DNA of 64,000 nt from Candidatus Eisenbacteria bacterium (GCA_020847735.1 JADLBL010000014.1:49718-113717); one strand, 5' to 3'; positions 54,780 to 63,922 are shown, numbered from the stretch's first letter. A program made the numbers and translations. Notes: generated from the letters alone by a model not told the origin.

Positions 54780-55894
54780 CGCGAAAGGTTTTCCGGGTTC
54801 AGTCCCTCGAGGTCCTTCACCACGAAGCGACCGTCGTGGCGCACGCGTTCGCCGTCGAACCAGACCTCGCCGCCGCCGTACTCCGGCCGCTGGATCAGCA
54901 CCAGGTCCCAGTGGATCTTCGAGCGGTTCCCGTTGCCGGCCGTCTCGTAGCTCTGGCCGGGAGTGAAGTGGAGCGAGCCCGCGATCTTCTCGTCGAACAG
55001 GGTGTCCTTCATGGGCGTGAGGATGTGCGGGTTGAAGCCGAGAGAGAACTCGCCGATGAAGCGTGCGCCTTCGTCCACGCCGAGCAGCGCGTCGAGCTTG
55101 TCCTGGGGATTGCCCTTCGCCTCGACGATGCGTCCCTTCTCGAAGCGGAATTCGAGTCCGTCGTAGGTCGTTCCGAGGTACAGCGAGGGCGTGCTGTAGC
55201 GGATCGTGCCCTCGACCGAGTCCCGGACCGGGGCGGTGAAGCACTCGCCGTCGGGGATGTTCCGCTCGCCGTGGCAGGAGACGGCGCCGATGCCCTTGAT
55301 GCTGAACGTCAGGTCGGTGCCCGGGCCGGTGAGGCGCACCCGGTCGGTCTTCAGCATTCGCTCGCGCAGCGGCTGGATCGCCTCGCGCATGCGGGCGTAG
55401 TCCACGTTGCAGACCCGGAAGTAGAAGTCCTCGAACGCGGCCGTGCTCATGTTCGCGAGCTGCGCCATCGCGGCGTTGGGGTAGCGCAGCACGACCCACT
55501 TCGTGTGGTTCACGCGGTAGTTCAGGTGCACCGGTTGCGCGACCCGCTGCTGGTAGAGCGCCATCCTGTCGGCGGGCACGTCCGAGAGTTCGCTGACGTT
55601 CTCCGCGGCGCGGATGCCCACGTAGGCCTGCACCGCCTTCATCTGGTGCAGCTCGAGCCCGGCCTGCACGTCGAGTTGCGCCTCGGTGGCCGCGAGGAGC
55701 TGGCTGCGGATGACGGCGTTGCTGCGCAGCGACACGATCGGGATGGCCCCGGCGCGCTGGATTTCCTCGACGAGGTCGATGACGAGACCGTCGGCGAGGT
55801 CGAACGCTTCGACCAGCGCGACCTCGCCGGGCTGGAGCCGGGTGGAGTGGCGCACGATGAGTTGCGCCAGCTGCTGCGTGCGATGGTCGCGCAT
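54776..55894 (-). CDS. M29-family aminopeptidase (AmpS/aminopeptidase T)
   Basis: A 372-residue dimeric cobalt/zinc exopeptidase of the M29 family. The N-terminal LAQLIVRHSTRLQPGEVALVEAFDLA and RSNAVIRSQLL lead into LTGPGTDLTFSIKG. The metal-binding C-terminal half holds FIGEFSLGFNP (Glu), GSLHFTPGQSY (His) and KIHWDLVL (His/Asp). ATG 55894 is supported by CCGGAG upstream and by family length; the frame extends to 56089 without support. The stop overlaps the convergent gene by four bases. Confidence 0.9.
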   Translation of the reverse strand: MRDHRTQQLAQLIVRHSTRLQPGEVALVEAFDLADGLVIDLVEEIQRAGAIPIVSLRSNAVIRSQLLAATEAQLDVQAGLELHQMKAVQAYVGIRAAENVSELSDVPADRMALYQQRVAQPVHLNYRVNHTKWVVLRYPNAAMAQLANMSTAAFEDFYFRVCNVDYARMREAIQPLRERMLKTDRVRLTGPGTDLTFSIKGIGAVSCHGERNIPDGECFTAPVRDSVEGTIRYSTPSLYLGTTYDGLEFRFEKGRIVEAKGNPQDKLDALLGVDEGARFIGEFSLGFNPHILTPMKDTLFDEKIAGSLHFTPGQSYETAGNGNRSKIHWDLVLIQRPEYGGGEVWFDGERVRHDGRFVVKDLEGLNPENLSR

Positions 55895-55953
55895 GAGGCG
55901 ATCTCCGGTCCGGATTCGGTCGTGCGTTCCTGTGGGACTTCCGTGACGGACGA

Positions 55954-55959
55954 ACGCTA
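55954..55959 (-). promoter_or_regulatory. -10 box upstream of the M29 aminopeptidase
   Basis: TAGCGT on the minus strand (55959-55954). It predicts a leader of about 50 bases with a GGAG ribosome site. The -35 is poor. Confidence 0.35.
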
Positions 55960-56112
55960 GCACAGGGGCGCTCGGGCGTGCGTCGTCGCGGCAGGGCACG
56001 TCGCGGATCCGCTGGTGGCGTTCGCGCGCGCACGAGTCACGAGCCGCAACTTCACGGTTCTCGAACATCGCGGGCGTCACCCGCGACATCTACGATACGG
56101 ACGCCCGCCGGG

Positions 56113-56142
56113 TGGACCCTCGCAGGATCGGCTGTCTATACT
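56113..56142 (+). promoter_or_regulatory. Promoter of the 242-residue unknown protein gene
   Basis: TGGACC (56113-56118), 18-base spacer, TATACT (56137-56142), the closest match to a canonical -10 in this window. The leader is about 60 bases. Confidence 0.5.
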
Positions 56143-56208
56143 GGCGCGACCTTCGCTGCACGTGCGTCGCCGGCCGGAATGGCCGGTCCATCACCCCGGG
56201 GGAACGAC

Positions 56209-56937
56209 ATGGCGGATTGGGACGTCATCGCCAAGCAGCGCCTGACGGAGGACTGGGCCACGCTGCGCGCCGCCTACCTGCCGCTCAACCAGGCGATGCG
56301 GCGCACCGTCGAGTTCCTCGACAAGGGGGGCGGCACCTTCGACGAGCTGCTCACCGTGGTGCGTGAACGCGTCGAAGGCTCGCTTCACAACCTGACCGCC
56401 CTCGCGAATCGCCGCTCGCCGTGGGTGCGCCTCGAGGCGATCCGCAATCTTCGCGTGCTGGCGACCGGCGTGCGCGGCGCGGCGGCCGACGACCCGCGCG
56501 CGCTGCTGCGCTACCTGTTCGCGCTTTCCGAACTGCTCGGCAACATCTGGCGGGACGCGCCGACCGACGCCCGCGTGGCCGAGAATCTGGTGATCGAGGG
56601 ACCGCTCGACTTCTGGTTCGGCTGCGACTGCTGCGCGGTCGGCAGGCTCCGGCCGGCGGGACCCGATGATCCGCCCGACGTGCTGCGCGGTCGTGAGGTG
56701 CAGATCGTCTGGGAGGTGGACGCGCTGTTCGCGTGGACGCTCGACGAGTTCGAGGACTATCTCGCCAGCGAGCGCTACGCGCTGCCCACGACCCCGCGCA
56801 TCGCCGCGACCGAGGACCTCGGCCTGCCGGTGGTGGACATTCCCGCCGAGGCGTTGCGGCGCGAGCGCGAACTGTTCGAGGGTCAGGGAGGCGGACTTTA
56901 CGGAGCGGTGGATCTCAAGTACTTCGAACTCAGCTAG
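56209..56937 (+). CDS. Unknown helical protein
   Basis: A 242-residue cytoplasmic protein that I do not recognise. The first 115 residues are helical and HEAT-like: WATLRAAYLPLNQAMRRTVEFLD, then LHNLTALANRRSPWVRLEAIRNLRVL. The middle holds a WFGCDCCAVGRL segment whose three cysteines could bind a metal. The C-terminal part is acidic (LDEFEDYLASERY). GGGGGAA precedes ATG 56209. The upstream reading frame to 55978 contains the promoter and is not coding. Confidence 0.5.
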   Translation: MADWDVIAKQRLTEDWATLRAAYLPLNQAMRRTVEFLDKGGGTFDELLTVVRERVEGSLHNLTALANRRSPWVRLEAIRNLRVLATGVRGAAADDPRALLRYLFALSELLGNIWRDAPTDARVAENLVIEGPLDFWFGCDCCAVGRLRPAGPDDPPDVLRGREVQIVWEVDALFAWTLDEFEDYLASERYALPTTPRIAATEDLGLPVVDIPAEALRRERELFEGQGGGLYGAVDLKYFELS

Positions 56938-57032
56938 TTGCCCGCCCTGTCTTAAGGCGGGTTCGAACCCGGTCGCGCACTCGGTCCGGAGGGCTTCCGG
57001 ACCACTCCCTTCCTCAATGTGGAGGCTCATTC

Positions 57033-57413
57033 ATGAAGCGAATCGTCCTGTCGTTCGTCGCGGTCGTCGCGGTTCTCGGCGCGTCCCTGGCGCTCGCCGA
57101 CGGCATGGCCAAGGGCAAGGCCGGCAACTGGAAGGGTGAGGTGCTGGACGCGGGCTGCTACCTTGGCCACGGCGCGATGGGCGAGAAGCACAAGGAGTGC
57201 GCGCTGCGCTGCGCGCGCAACGGCATGCCGATCATGCTCATGACCGCCGACGGCAAGGCCGTGCTGCTCACGCCGAACCACGACGACGGCGATCCCTACG
57301 AGAAGCTCAAGGGCTGGGCGGGCTCGGTCGTCGAGGTGACCGGAACGATGAGCACGCGTGGCGGCGTCACGGGCATCGACGTGACCGGCGCGAAGCTCGC
57401 GGCCGCCAAGTAA
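57033..57413 (+). CDS. Exported cysteine-containing protein
   Basis: A 126-residue periplasmic protein. The signal peptide is VLSFVAVVAVLGASLALADG. The mature part starts WKGEVLDAGCYLGHGAMGE, with KHKECALRCARNG next: three or four Cys and two His in a pattern that could bind metal. It ends in a small OB-like beta domain (VLLTPNHDDGDPYEKLKGWAGSVVEVTG). I have seen this pattern in other genomes as an uncharacterised exported protein. GGAGG precedes the ATG. A cytochrome c gene follows after a hairpin. Confidence 0.6.
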   Translation: MKRIVLSFVAVVAVLGASLALADGMAKGKAGNWKGEVLDAGCYLGHGAMGEKHKECALRCARNGMPIMLMTADGKAVLLTPNHDDGDPYEKLKGWAGSVVEVTGTMSTRGGVTGIDVTGAKLAAAK

Positions 57414-57420
57414 TCCGGAA

Positions 57421-57458
57421 GGCGCGCGCCCGGCCCCTCGGGGTCGGACGCGCGCGCC
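57421..57458 (+). terminator. Terminator-like hairpin before the cytochrome c gene
   Basis: A 9-bp outer stem (57421-57429 with 57450-57458) and an inner stem around CCGGCCC/GGGTCGG with a two-base bulge. Only 16 bases separate it from the cytochrome GTG. Confidence 0.6.
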
Positions 57459-57473
57459 GTCCCTTCCCTGCTC

Positions 57474-58229
57474 GTGCGCAATCTCGTCCGGGCCGTCCTG
57501 CTGGCCGCCGTCGTCGGCGTCGTCGGGTTCGCGATCGTCGTACGCGCGGACCTGCCGGCGGCCGAACGCGGCCGCCGCCTCGCCGAGCGGTCCGGCTGCT
57601 TCAGCTGCCACGGCCCCGGCGGAATCAAGGGGGTCGCGAATCACGGCCGCAGCGATCTCACGGTGCCCGGCTTCGAGGGTGACGTGATGATGTTCGCGAA
57701 GAACGACGAGGAACTGCGCGAGTGGATCCGTGACGGCGTGACCGCGCGCAAGGCGAAGAGCGAGTCGTGGAAAGCCGCCAGCGCACGCGGCGCGTTGCGC
57801 ATGCCGGCCTACGGCGACCGGTTCGGCCGGCGGGGCCTGGACGACCTCGTCGCCTACGTGAACGTGATGGCGGGCAATCCCGAGCCGCAGGATTCGCTCG
57901 CCCGCGCGGGCCTGGAGCGCATCGAGGCGCTCGGCTGCATCGGCTGCCACGGCCCGGGCGGACGCCTCGCGCCACGGAATCCCGGTTCGCTCAAGGGGTA
58001 CGTGCCCTCGTGGGACGGACGCGATTTCGCGGAGCTGGTCCGCGATCGCCGCGAGTTCCACCAGTGGGTGGCCGACGGGGTGAGCGACCGATTCAAGCGA
58101 AACGCGCTCGCCATGCACTTCCTCGAGCGCGCGAACCTGCGCATGCCCGCTTTCAAGGACCACCTGCAGCCCGGCGACGAGGATGCCATCTGGGCCTACG
58201 TGCAATGGCTGCGGCGCACTCCTCATTGA
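57474..58229 (+). CDS. Dihaem cytochrome c
   Basis: A 251-residue exported protein with two c-type haem sites: CFSCH (Cys42, Cys45, His46) and CIGCH (Cys155, Cys158, His159). Each sits in a cytochrome c domain with a methionine ligand region (LRMPAYGD and LRMPAFKD) about 65-70 residues later. The N-terminus is an uncleaved or cleaved signal helix (AVLLAAVVGVVGFAIVV). It probably carries electrons in the periplasm. The duplicated domains suggest an internal duplication. GTG 57474 has no obvious ribosome site. Confidence 0.88.
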   Translation: MRNLVRAVLLAAVVGVVGFAIVVRADLPAAERGRRLAERSGCFSCHGPGGIKGVANHGRSDLTVPGFEGDVMMFAKNDEELREWIRDGVTARKAKSESWKAASARGALRMPAYGDRFGRRGLDDLVAYVNVMAGNPEPQDSLARAGLERIEALGCIGCHGPGGRLAPRNPGSLKGYVPSWDGRDFAELVRDRREFHQWVADGVSDRFKRNALAMHFLERANLRMPAFKDHLQPGDEDAIWAYVQWLRRTPH

Positions 58230-58294
58230 GGAGCTCCGCCCGCGCGAGCGGGTCCGTTCCCGGCCCGGCACGCGCGGAAGCGCGGCGCACGCGC

Positions 58295-58324
58295 TTGCGC
58301 GCGCCACGACGGCGCGGGTAATCT
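58295..58324 (+). promoter_or_regulatory. Promoter of the 32-residue basic protein gene
   Basis: TTGCGC (58295-58300), 18-base spacer, TAATCT (58319-58324). The leader is about 49 bases, ending in a GGGAG ribosome site. Confidence 0.5.
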
Positions 58325-58379
58325 CGCGCGCCGCGCGCCGTGGTGGCGCGCCGGTTTCCGCACGACCTTCGGGAGATCC

Positions 58380-58478
58380 ATGACCGCCTACAAGCACCGG
58401 CTGCGCCGCAAGCGGGCCAAGCAGGCCTCGCGCAAGAAGGCCGACAAGGCCGCCGCCGCGAAGAAGAAGCGGCGCTAG
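58380..58478 (+). CDS. Predicted 32-residue highly basic protein
   Basis: A short ORF of 33 codons including the stop, beginning MTAYKHRLRRKR and ending KKKRR, with 16 of 32 residues Lys or Arg and a run of four Ala. It has a good promoter, a GGGAG site five bases before the ATG, and no cysteines. The size and charge recall small ribosome- or nucleic-acid-associated proteins, but it does not match bTHX, L36 or L34 as I know them. Function unknown. Confidence 0.5.
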   Translation: MTAYKHRLRRKRAKQASRKKADKAAAAKKKRR

Positions 58479-58515
58479 CGAGCTGCTCGCCGCGCCGGAT
58501 CGGCCGCGCGCCGCC

Positions 58516-59211
58516 TCAGGCGGCGTCGCTGGCTGGCGGTCGCGGCTTCCCGTCGGCGGGCCGCCGCAGGGTGGCCGACGGGCGAGGCGAGGGCCCTGCC
58601 TCGTGCACGCCGCCGGCGCCGGCGGCCTTCGCCGGGGGCCCGGTGCCCGCCGGCCCGGACGCCGGGCGCGGCATCGTCCCCGAAGGGCGCGGCTGCACGC
58701 TCGCGGGAGTGAGCCCCATGGCCGGCGAATCGGCGCCCGGGACCGCCGCCCGCGGACTGCGAGCCTGGATCTCGGCCAGCACCCGCTGCGCGAGGGACTC
58801 CGCCTGCGGTCCGGCCTTGATCTCGTCGGTGCTCGCGGAGATCACGAAGATGCGGTGGTTGTTGCCGCCGGCGTCGGAGGGGAACAGGAAAAATCCGTCG
58901 CGATCCGGCGACCACGAGAGCGTGTACCCGCAGACGAACTCGTCGTCGCGAAAGCGCACCGCGATCTTGCGTCCCTGCGCCGTTTCGGCGGGACCTTCGA
59001 CGAAGCCCCGCAGGTCCTGCCGCGAGGAATCGCCCTCGAGCGAGCGCACGAAGAACAGCGCCTTGAGGTGCCGGCAGCGCAACTCGACGATCTCTCCGGT
59101 GCCGTGCACTTCGATGTGGAAGCTGACGCGGTTGGGCGAGAAGTCCCGCGTGACGCCCTTGAGGACGCGCCCGTCCAGGTAGCGGGCCACCACCTTGTTG
59201 TCGATGTCCAA
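58516..59211 (-). CDS. DUF6982-like protein with Pro/Ala-rich tail
   Basis: A 231-residue protein. The N-terminal domain (1-150) begins [19 protein letters not shown], then [29 protein letters not shown] and [16 protein letters not shown], a PilZ-adjacent beta-barrel pattern that I associate with DUF6982. A helix follows ([12 protein letters not shown]), then about 70 residues of low-complexity Pro/Ala/Gly. TTG 59211 is preferred: an AGGGAG site lies six bases upstream and homologous proteins start here, whereas the upstream frame is Arg-rich and unlikely. A role in signalling or regulation is guesswork. Confidence 0.6.
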   Translation of the reverse strand: MDIDNKVVARYLDGRVLKGVTRDFSPNRVSFHIEVHGTGEIVELRCRHLKALFFVRSLEGDSSRQDLRGFVEGPAETAQGRKIAVRFRDDEFVCGYTLSWSPDRDGFFLFPSDAGGNNHRIFVISASTDEIKAGPQAESLAQRVLAEIQARSPRAAVPGADSPAMGLTPASVQPRPSGTMPRPASGPAGTGPPAKAAGAGGVHEAGPSPRPSATLRRPADGKPRPPASDAA

Positions 59212-59456
59212 GCGGGACTCCCTGCCGAGGACGAGGGGGCGCGGCGATCCGGTGTCGGGGCGCCGCCGGGCTCGCCGCTGTTTTCGGCCGCCGGAGCGTG
59301 CGGCTTGACCGCGCGCTGCCGCCGCCGGAAGCGCCGGCCTGCGTGCCCGGCCGCGAGGACCTGGCACCCGGCACCGGCTTGCCCGGCCGTGGCCCGTTGT
59401 GGGACGTTGCGCCATCGCGCTTCCTTCAACCCGAGAAACCCACGAGGGACCCCGTC

Positions 59457-59942
59457 ATGGCTCGATTCGCCCTCCTGCTGCTGGTCGCGGCCTTCACCTT
59501 CGGCTGTGCGAGCGGCGGCGGTTCGAGGACCGCGGCCTCCGAAGGCGCCCCTCCGGCGGGCTCCGCTGCGGCCCAGGCCGGAACGGCTTCCACGGCCGGC
59601 AAAGTGCACCGGCTCGCCAGCGGGCTCGTGTACGAGGATCTCGCGATCGGCAACGGCAAGATGGCGGATCCCGGCCTGCAGGTCAGCGTGCATTACACCG
59701 GCTGGCTCACGGACGGCACCAAGTTCGACAGCTCGCACGACCGGAACCAGCCCTATCAGTTCACCCTCGGCCAGGGCGAAGTGATCCAGGGCTGGGACGA
59801 GGGCATCAAGGGCATGCGGGTCGGTGGCAAGCGCAAGCTCACGGTCCCGCCCGACCTCGCGTACGGCTCGCGCGGGGCCGGCGGCGTGATCCCGCCCAAC
59901 GCCACGCTCGTCTTCGAAGTCGAGCTGCTCGGCGTGCGGTGA
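59457..59942 (+). CDS. FKBP-type peptidyl-prolyl isomerase lipoprotein
   Basis: A 161-residue lipoprotein. The signal ends at Cys17 (TFGC), followed by a Gly/Ser/Ala linker, then one FKBP domain (about 50-161): [58 protein letters not shown] and [14 protein letters not shown]. All active-site aromatic residues (Tyr, Phe, Trp) are in place. It is a periplasmic or outer-membrane-attached foldase. A GAGGG site precedes the ATG. Confidence 0.93.
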   Translation: MARFALLLLVAAFTFGCASGGGSRTAASEGAPPAGSAAAQAGTASTAGKVHRLASGLVYEDLAIGNGKMADPGLQVSVHYTGWLTDGTKFDSSHDRNQPYQFTLGQGEVIQGWDEGIKGMRVGGKRKLTVPPDLAYGSRGAGGVIPPNATLVFEVELLGVR

Positions 59943-59988
59943 TCGCCGCGAGCGGTCGCGCGGGGCGGGCGGCGACGGGGCGCCGGTC

Positions 59989-61017
59989 GTGATTGCGGAC
60001 CACGGCCTCGAGGTCGTCGAACGCCTGCGCGAAACGCTCGCACCGTCGGGCCCGTGGCAGGCCGCGCACGACCGCGGCTTCAGCTGGTGGCCGTCGGCAT
60101 TCTCGCAACGTGTCCACGCCGGCCCGGTCGAGCTCGCGGGCGGCGCGCGCGTCTGGCGTGTGCGCGTCGAGATGCCGCTGCTGCGCGCAGTGGAGGGAGG
60201 CGCGGCCGGCTTCGCCGTGCTCGCTCGCTGGAACGCGCTGCGGCCGGGTCTCTCGGCGCTGCGCTGGAACGGCGACGACCGGACCCTCTCGCTGCACGCC
60301 TCCGCGCTCGTGCGCGCGGGCGACGAGGCGCGCGCGGCGAACGCGCTCGCCGTCGCGGCGCTCTTCCAGATGGCGGACGCCGCCCGGGACGCGCAGGCGC
60401 TCGCCCGCGAACTCGGCGCCGTGACGGGGGAGTCGGCGCCGCCGGGCGGTGTGCCACGCACCGCGCCCGACCCGCTCGTCGAAGGCTGGCGGCGCGTCGC
60501 CGAGCACGGAGCCGGCGCGGGCCCGTTCACGCGCGAGCGCCTCGACGGCGTCGCCGCCGTCGATGCGCCGCCCTGGGAGCGCGTGCACGTGGACGACTCG
60601 GGGCTCCATGCGGAGATCGCCTGCGCGCTGCCGGGCGAGTCCCCCGCGGGCAGCGCACCGGGCGCGGGCGTCGCGCTGCTCCACCTGCTCGGCTCGCAGC
60701 CACATCCCGCATACGGCGCGGGGCTGGTCGCGGCGCTCTCGCTGCCGCCCGAGGCGGAGCCGGTCCCCGAGCGTGCCGTCTCGACCGCCGCCCTGCTCAA
60801 CGAGGCGGAGGCCCGCGAACCGGGCGACTTCGACACGCTGGGGGCCTGGTGCGTGCACCCGCAGGCGGGCCTCGCCTTCGTGAGCTTCTGGCCGGCGCTG
60901 CTCGATGAGTCCGGGCTGGCCGAACGCCTCGCCCGGGAGGCGGGCCGGCGGGCCCGCTGGGCGCGCGACTTCCTCGCCCGGGCGCACGCGCTGAGGCCGG
61001 AGCCCTCGGGCTCCTGA
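59989..61017 (+). CDS. Unknown soluble protein
   Basis: A 342-residue protein without signal or membrane segments, not recognised. The first 150 residues alternate strands and helices (VWRVRVEMPLL, LSALRWNGDDRTLSLHASALVR) and the second half holds LHAEIACALPGE and ALLHLLGSQPHPAYGAGLVAALSLP. It might be a YbjN- or T3SS-chaperone-like fold, but this is only an impression from strand order. GTG 59989 starts it. Codon bias at third positions matches real genes nearby. Confidence 0.45.
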   Translation: MIADHGLEVVERLRETLAPSGPWQAAHDRGFSWWPSAFSQRVHAGPVELAGGARVWRVRVEMPLLRAVEGGAAGFAVLARWNALRPGLSALRWNGDDRTLSLHASALVRAGDEARAANALAVAALFQMADAARDAQALARELGAVTGESAPPGGVPRTAPDPLVEGWRRVAEHGAGAGPFTRERLDGVAAVDAPPWERVHVDDSGLHAEIACALPGESPAGSAPGAGVALLHLLGSQPHPAYGAGLVAALSLPPEAEPVPERAVSTAALLNEAEAREPGDFDTLGAWCVHPQAGLAFVSFWPALLDESGLAERLAREAGRRARWARDFLARAHALRPEPSGS

Positions 61018-61151
61018 CGCGCCGGGCACGTCGGCGCTCACGTTCGTCGGCGAGTGCTCGTTCCGGCCGGGAAGGTGCGTGCTACCGTGCCCACGTCGGT
61101 GTCGCCCTTCCCGCCGGTGGCGGCATCCCACCCGACGACGGAGGAGTGTTC

Positions 61152-63863
61152 ATGACCCGCCCACTGATTTCCCGGTCGCTCGCGCGCCTCGCGTTCGTGA
61201 TGCTCCTTTCGGCGGCACTTCCGCCGGGGGCCGTGCCGGCCGGAGCGGCTTCGGCGCCGGCAGGGGCGCGGCCCGCGGAGCCGTCGGCGTCGCAGTTCAA
61301 GGAACTCACCTTCCGCGCCATCGGGCCGGCGTCCATGGGCGGGCGCATTTCGGACTTCGCCGTCTCCGAGCAGCAGCCGGCGACCGTGTTCGCCGCCACC
61401 GGCACCGGCGGGCTCTTCAAGTCCACGAACCTCGGCACGACGTGGAGCGCGGTCTTCGAGAAGGAAGCGGTCGCGTCCATCGGCGCCGTGGCGGTGTGGC
61501 AGAAGAATCCCTCGATCGTCTGGGCCGGAACCGGCGAGGCCAACAGTCGCAATTCGTCGTCGTGGGGCGGCGGGGTCTACCGCTCGACGGACGGCGGCGC
61601 GAACTGGAAGTGCGTCGGGCTCGAAGCGACCGCCTGCATCGGGCGCATCGTCTGCGATCCCACCGACAGCAACACGGTGTGGGTCGCCGCGCTCGGGCGG
61701 TTGTGGGGCGAGAACCCCGAGCGCGGAGTGTTCCGCACGCGCGACGGCGGACGCACGTGGCAGCAGGTCCTGAAGGTGGATGCGCGCACCGGCGCGGTGG
61801 ATCTCGCGATGGACCCTTCGAACCCCAGGGTCCTTTACGCGGCGATGTACGCCCGGCTGCGCACGCCCTGGTCGTACTCGGGGAGCGGCGAGAGCGGCGG
61901 CATCTGGCGCAGCACGGACGGCGGCAGCACCTGGCGCAAGCTCGGCAACGGCCTGCCCAAGCGCACGGGGCGCATCGGTCTCGACGTCTGGCGCAAGAAC
62001 CCGAGGGTCGTGTACGCGGTCGTCGAGTCGGACGAAGGCGGCCGGCTTTCGGAGTTCGAGGATGCCAGCCGCTCGGGCGGACTGTTCCGCAGCGACGACG
62101 CGGGCGAGTCGTGGAAGCGCATCAGCCCGTTCGCGCCGCGGGCGTTCTACTTCAGCCAGGTGCGCGTGCAGCCCGACGACAGCACGCGCGTCTACCTGCT
62201 CGGGACGGACCTGTACTGGTCCGACGACGGCGGGGTCTCCTTCAAGGCGGGTGGAGCGCGCAACCTGCACCCGGACTGCCACGCGATGTGGATCGACCCC
62301 GCCAACGGCCGGCACGTCCTGCTCGGGACCGACGGCGGCATCTTCCAGAGCTTCGACCGTATCGCCAGCTGGCAGTTCGTGGACAACCTGGCCATCGGCG
62401 AGTTCTACAACGTGGCCTTCGACCTTCGCGAGCCGTTCTACCGCATCTACGGCGGACTGCAGGACAACCAGACGTGGGGTGGCCCGTCGCGGACGACCTT
62501 CGAGGCGGAAAACTTCGGCGGCGGCGCGACGGGCGGAAGCGGCAACGATGCCTGGCATCTGCTCGGCGGCGGCGACGGCTTCCACGTCGCCGTGGACCCG
62601 ACGAACCCGGACCTCGTCTGGTACGAGTCGCAGGGCGGCCAGCTCGTGCGGCAGGATCTCGCGAGCGGCAGGGAACGCTACTGCCGGCCGTCGAACGGCG
62701 AAGGCGAGCCAGTGTTCCGCTTCAACTGGAACGCGCCGTTCCTGCTCTCACCGCACGATCCCTCGGTGTTGTGGCTCGGCGGGCAGTACGTCTTCCGCCT
62801 GACCGACCGCGGCGAGCGCTGGGAACGCGTCAGCCCGGATCTGACGACCGCAGACCCGGCGAAGATGGTGTCCGGCGGATCGGGCGCCGAGACGTACTGC
62901 ACGATCGTTTCGCTCGCCGAATCGCCGGTGAAGGCCGGGATCGTGTGGGCGGGCACCGACGACGGCAAGGTGTGGGTGACCTCGAACGGCGGCGGCACGT
63001 GGACCGACCTGACCGCGAACCTGCGGGGCGTGCCGCGCGGGCTGTACGTGAGCCGCATCGAGGCCTCGCCGCACGACGCCCGCACGGCCTTCGTCTCGAT
63101 CGACGGACATCGCTCGAACGTCCTGGCGCCCTACCTGTTCGTCACCCGCGACCTGGGACAGAGCTGGACGAGCCTGGCCTCGGACCTGCCGAAGGACCAG
63201 CCCGTGAAGGTGGTGCGGCAGGATCCCGGCAACCCGTCGTTGCTGTTCGCAGGGACCGAGTTCGGGCTCTACCTGTCGTTCGACGGTGGCCGGCGCTGGC
63301 TGCCGTGGAGGAACGGCCTGCCCACGGTGGCCGTGGACGACATCCAGATTCACCCGCGCGATCGCGACCTGATCGTCGCTACGCACGGGCGCAGCCTGTA
63401 CGTGCTCGACGGGATCCAGCTGCTCGAGCACTGGAGCCCTTCGGCGCTCTCGGACTCGGTCACGTTCGCCCCGCCGCGCACGGCGTGGGCCTACTACCCG
63501 CGCCCGCTGGGCGGCCGCTGGGGGCAGCGGAACTTTCTCGCCCCGAATCCGCCGTTCGGCGCCTGGTTCGACTACTTCCTGCCGCACGAGATCGAAGGAG
63601 GCGTTTCGATCGCCGTGACGGATTCGGCCGGTCGCGCGGTGCGGACGCTGACCGGCCCCGGCGGCGCGGGATTCCATCGCGTCGTCTGGGACCTTGTCGC
63701 CGGCGAACCGCGCGAGCGGATCCAGCGCCCGGAGTGGTCCGGTCAGCCGCAGTACGCGCCCGCCGGGAGGTATCGGGCGACGCTCACCGCCGGCAAGGCC
63801 GCTCCGCGAGCGCAACCGTTCGAGGTCCGGGGATTGCCCGGCGTCTACAAGACCGGGCTCTAG
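61152..63863 (+). CDS. Secreted BNR/sortilin-type beta-propeller protein
   Basis: A 903-residue exported protein. The signal peptide ends at about residue 33. The body is a series of BNR/Asp-box repeats: GLFKSTNLGTTWSAVFE, VYRSTDGGANWKCV, VFRTRDGGRTWQQV, IWRSTDGGSTWRKLG, LFRSDDAGESWKRI, VWVTSNGGGTWTDL and LYLSFDGGRRWLPW. They form two 7-10-bladed propellers like the VPS10/sortilin and photosystem-stability (Ycf48) families. A C-terminal beta domain (SIAVTDSAGRAVRTLTGPGGAGFHRVVWDLV) resembles FlgD-like tails. It is probably an extracellular binding or glycan protein; the ligand is unknown. ATG 61152 follows GGAGG. Confidence 0.8.
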   Translation: MTRPLISRSLARLAFVMLLSAALPPGAVPAGAASAPAGARPAEPSASQFKELTFRAIGPASMGGRISDFAVSEQQPATVFAATGTGGLFKSTNLGTTWSAVFEKEAVASIGAVAVWQKNPSIVWAGTGEANSRNSSSWGGGVYRSTDGGANWKCVGLEATACIGRIVCDPTDSNTVWVAALGRLWGENPERGVFRTRDGGRTWQQVLKVDARTGAVDLAMDPSNPRVLYAAMYARLRTPWSYSGSGESGGIWRSTDGGSTWRKLGNGLPKRTGRIGLDVWRKNPRVVYAVVESDEGGRLSEFEDASRSGGLFRSDDAGESWKRISPFAPRAFYFSQVRVQPDDSTRVYLLGTDLYWSDDGGVSFKAGGARNLHPDCHAMWIDPANGRHVLLGTDGGIFQSFDRIASWQFVDNLAIGEFYNVAFDLREPFYRIYGGLQDNQTWGGPSRTTFEAENFGGGATGGSGNDAWHLLGGGDGFHVAVDPTNPDLVWYESQGGQLVRQDLASGRERYCRPSNGEGEPVFRFNWNAPFLLSPHDPSVLWLGGQYVFRLTDRGERWERVSPDLTTADPAKMVSGGSGAETYCTIVSLAESPVKAGIVWAGTDDGKVWVTSNGGGTWTDLTANLRGVPRGLYVSRIEASPHDARTAFVSIDGHRSNVLAPYLFVTRDLGQSWTSLASDLPKDQPVKVVRQDPGNPSLLFAGTEFGLYLSFDGGRRWLPWRNGLPTVAVDDIQIHPRDRDLIVATHGRSLYVLDGIQLLEHWSPSALSDSVTFAPPRTAWAYYPRPLGGRWGQRNFLAPNPPFGAWFDYFLPHEIEGGVSIAVTDSAGRAVRTLTGPGGAGFHRVVWDLVAGEPRERIQRPEWSGQPQYAPAGRYRATLTAGKAAPRAQPFEVRGLPGVYKTGL

Positions 63864-63922
63864 CCCGACCGATTCATGAGCCCATGGCCTGCAAGTGCCG
63901 GCTGCCCGCGAATCGCTGCGTC

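Noticed and set aside
50961..56033. A 1690-codon minus-strand open frame, and similar very long frames opposite known genes (for example 11896-15642, 22866-25553)
   Set aside because: They are shadows caused by the scarcity of stop codons in GC-rich DNA. They run opposite or out of phase with well-identified genes and have Arg/Ala/Pro-rich, family-free translations.
56940..56975. A GGTTCGAACCC sequence like the T-arm of a tRNA, with a preceding 6-bp hairpin (CCCGCC/GGCGGG)
   Set aside because: The T-stem does not pair beyond two bases with a seven-base loop, no acceptor, D-arm or anticodon arm lies upstream, and a coding gene ends directly before it. It is at most a small hairpin.
58479..58515. 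A further small gene between the basic protein and the DUF6982-like gene
   Set aside because: Only 37 bases with no start, ribosome site or promoter.
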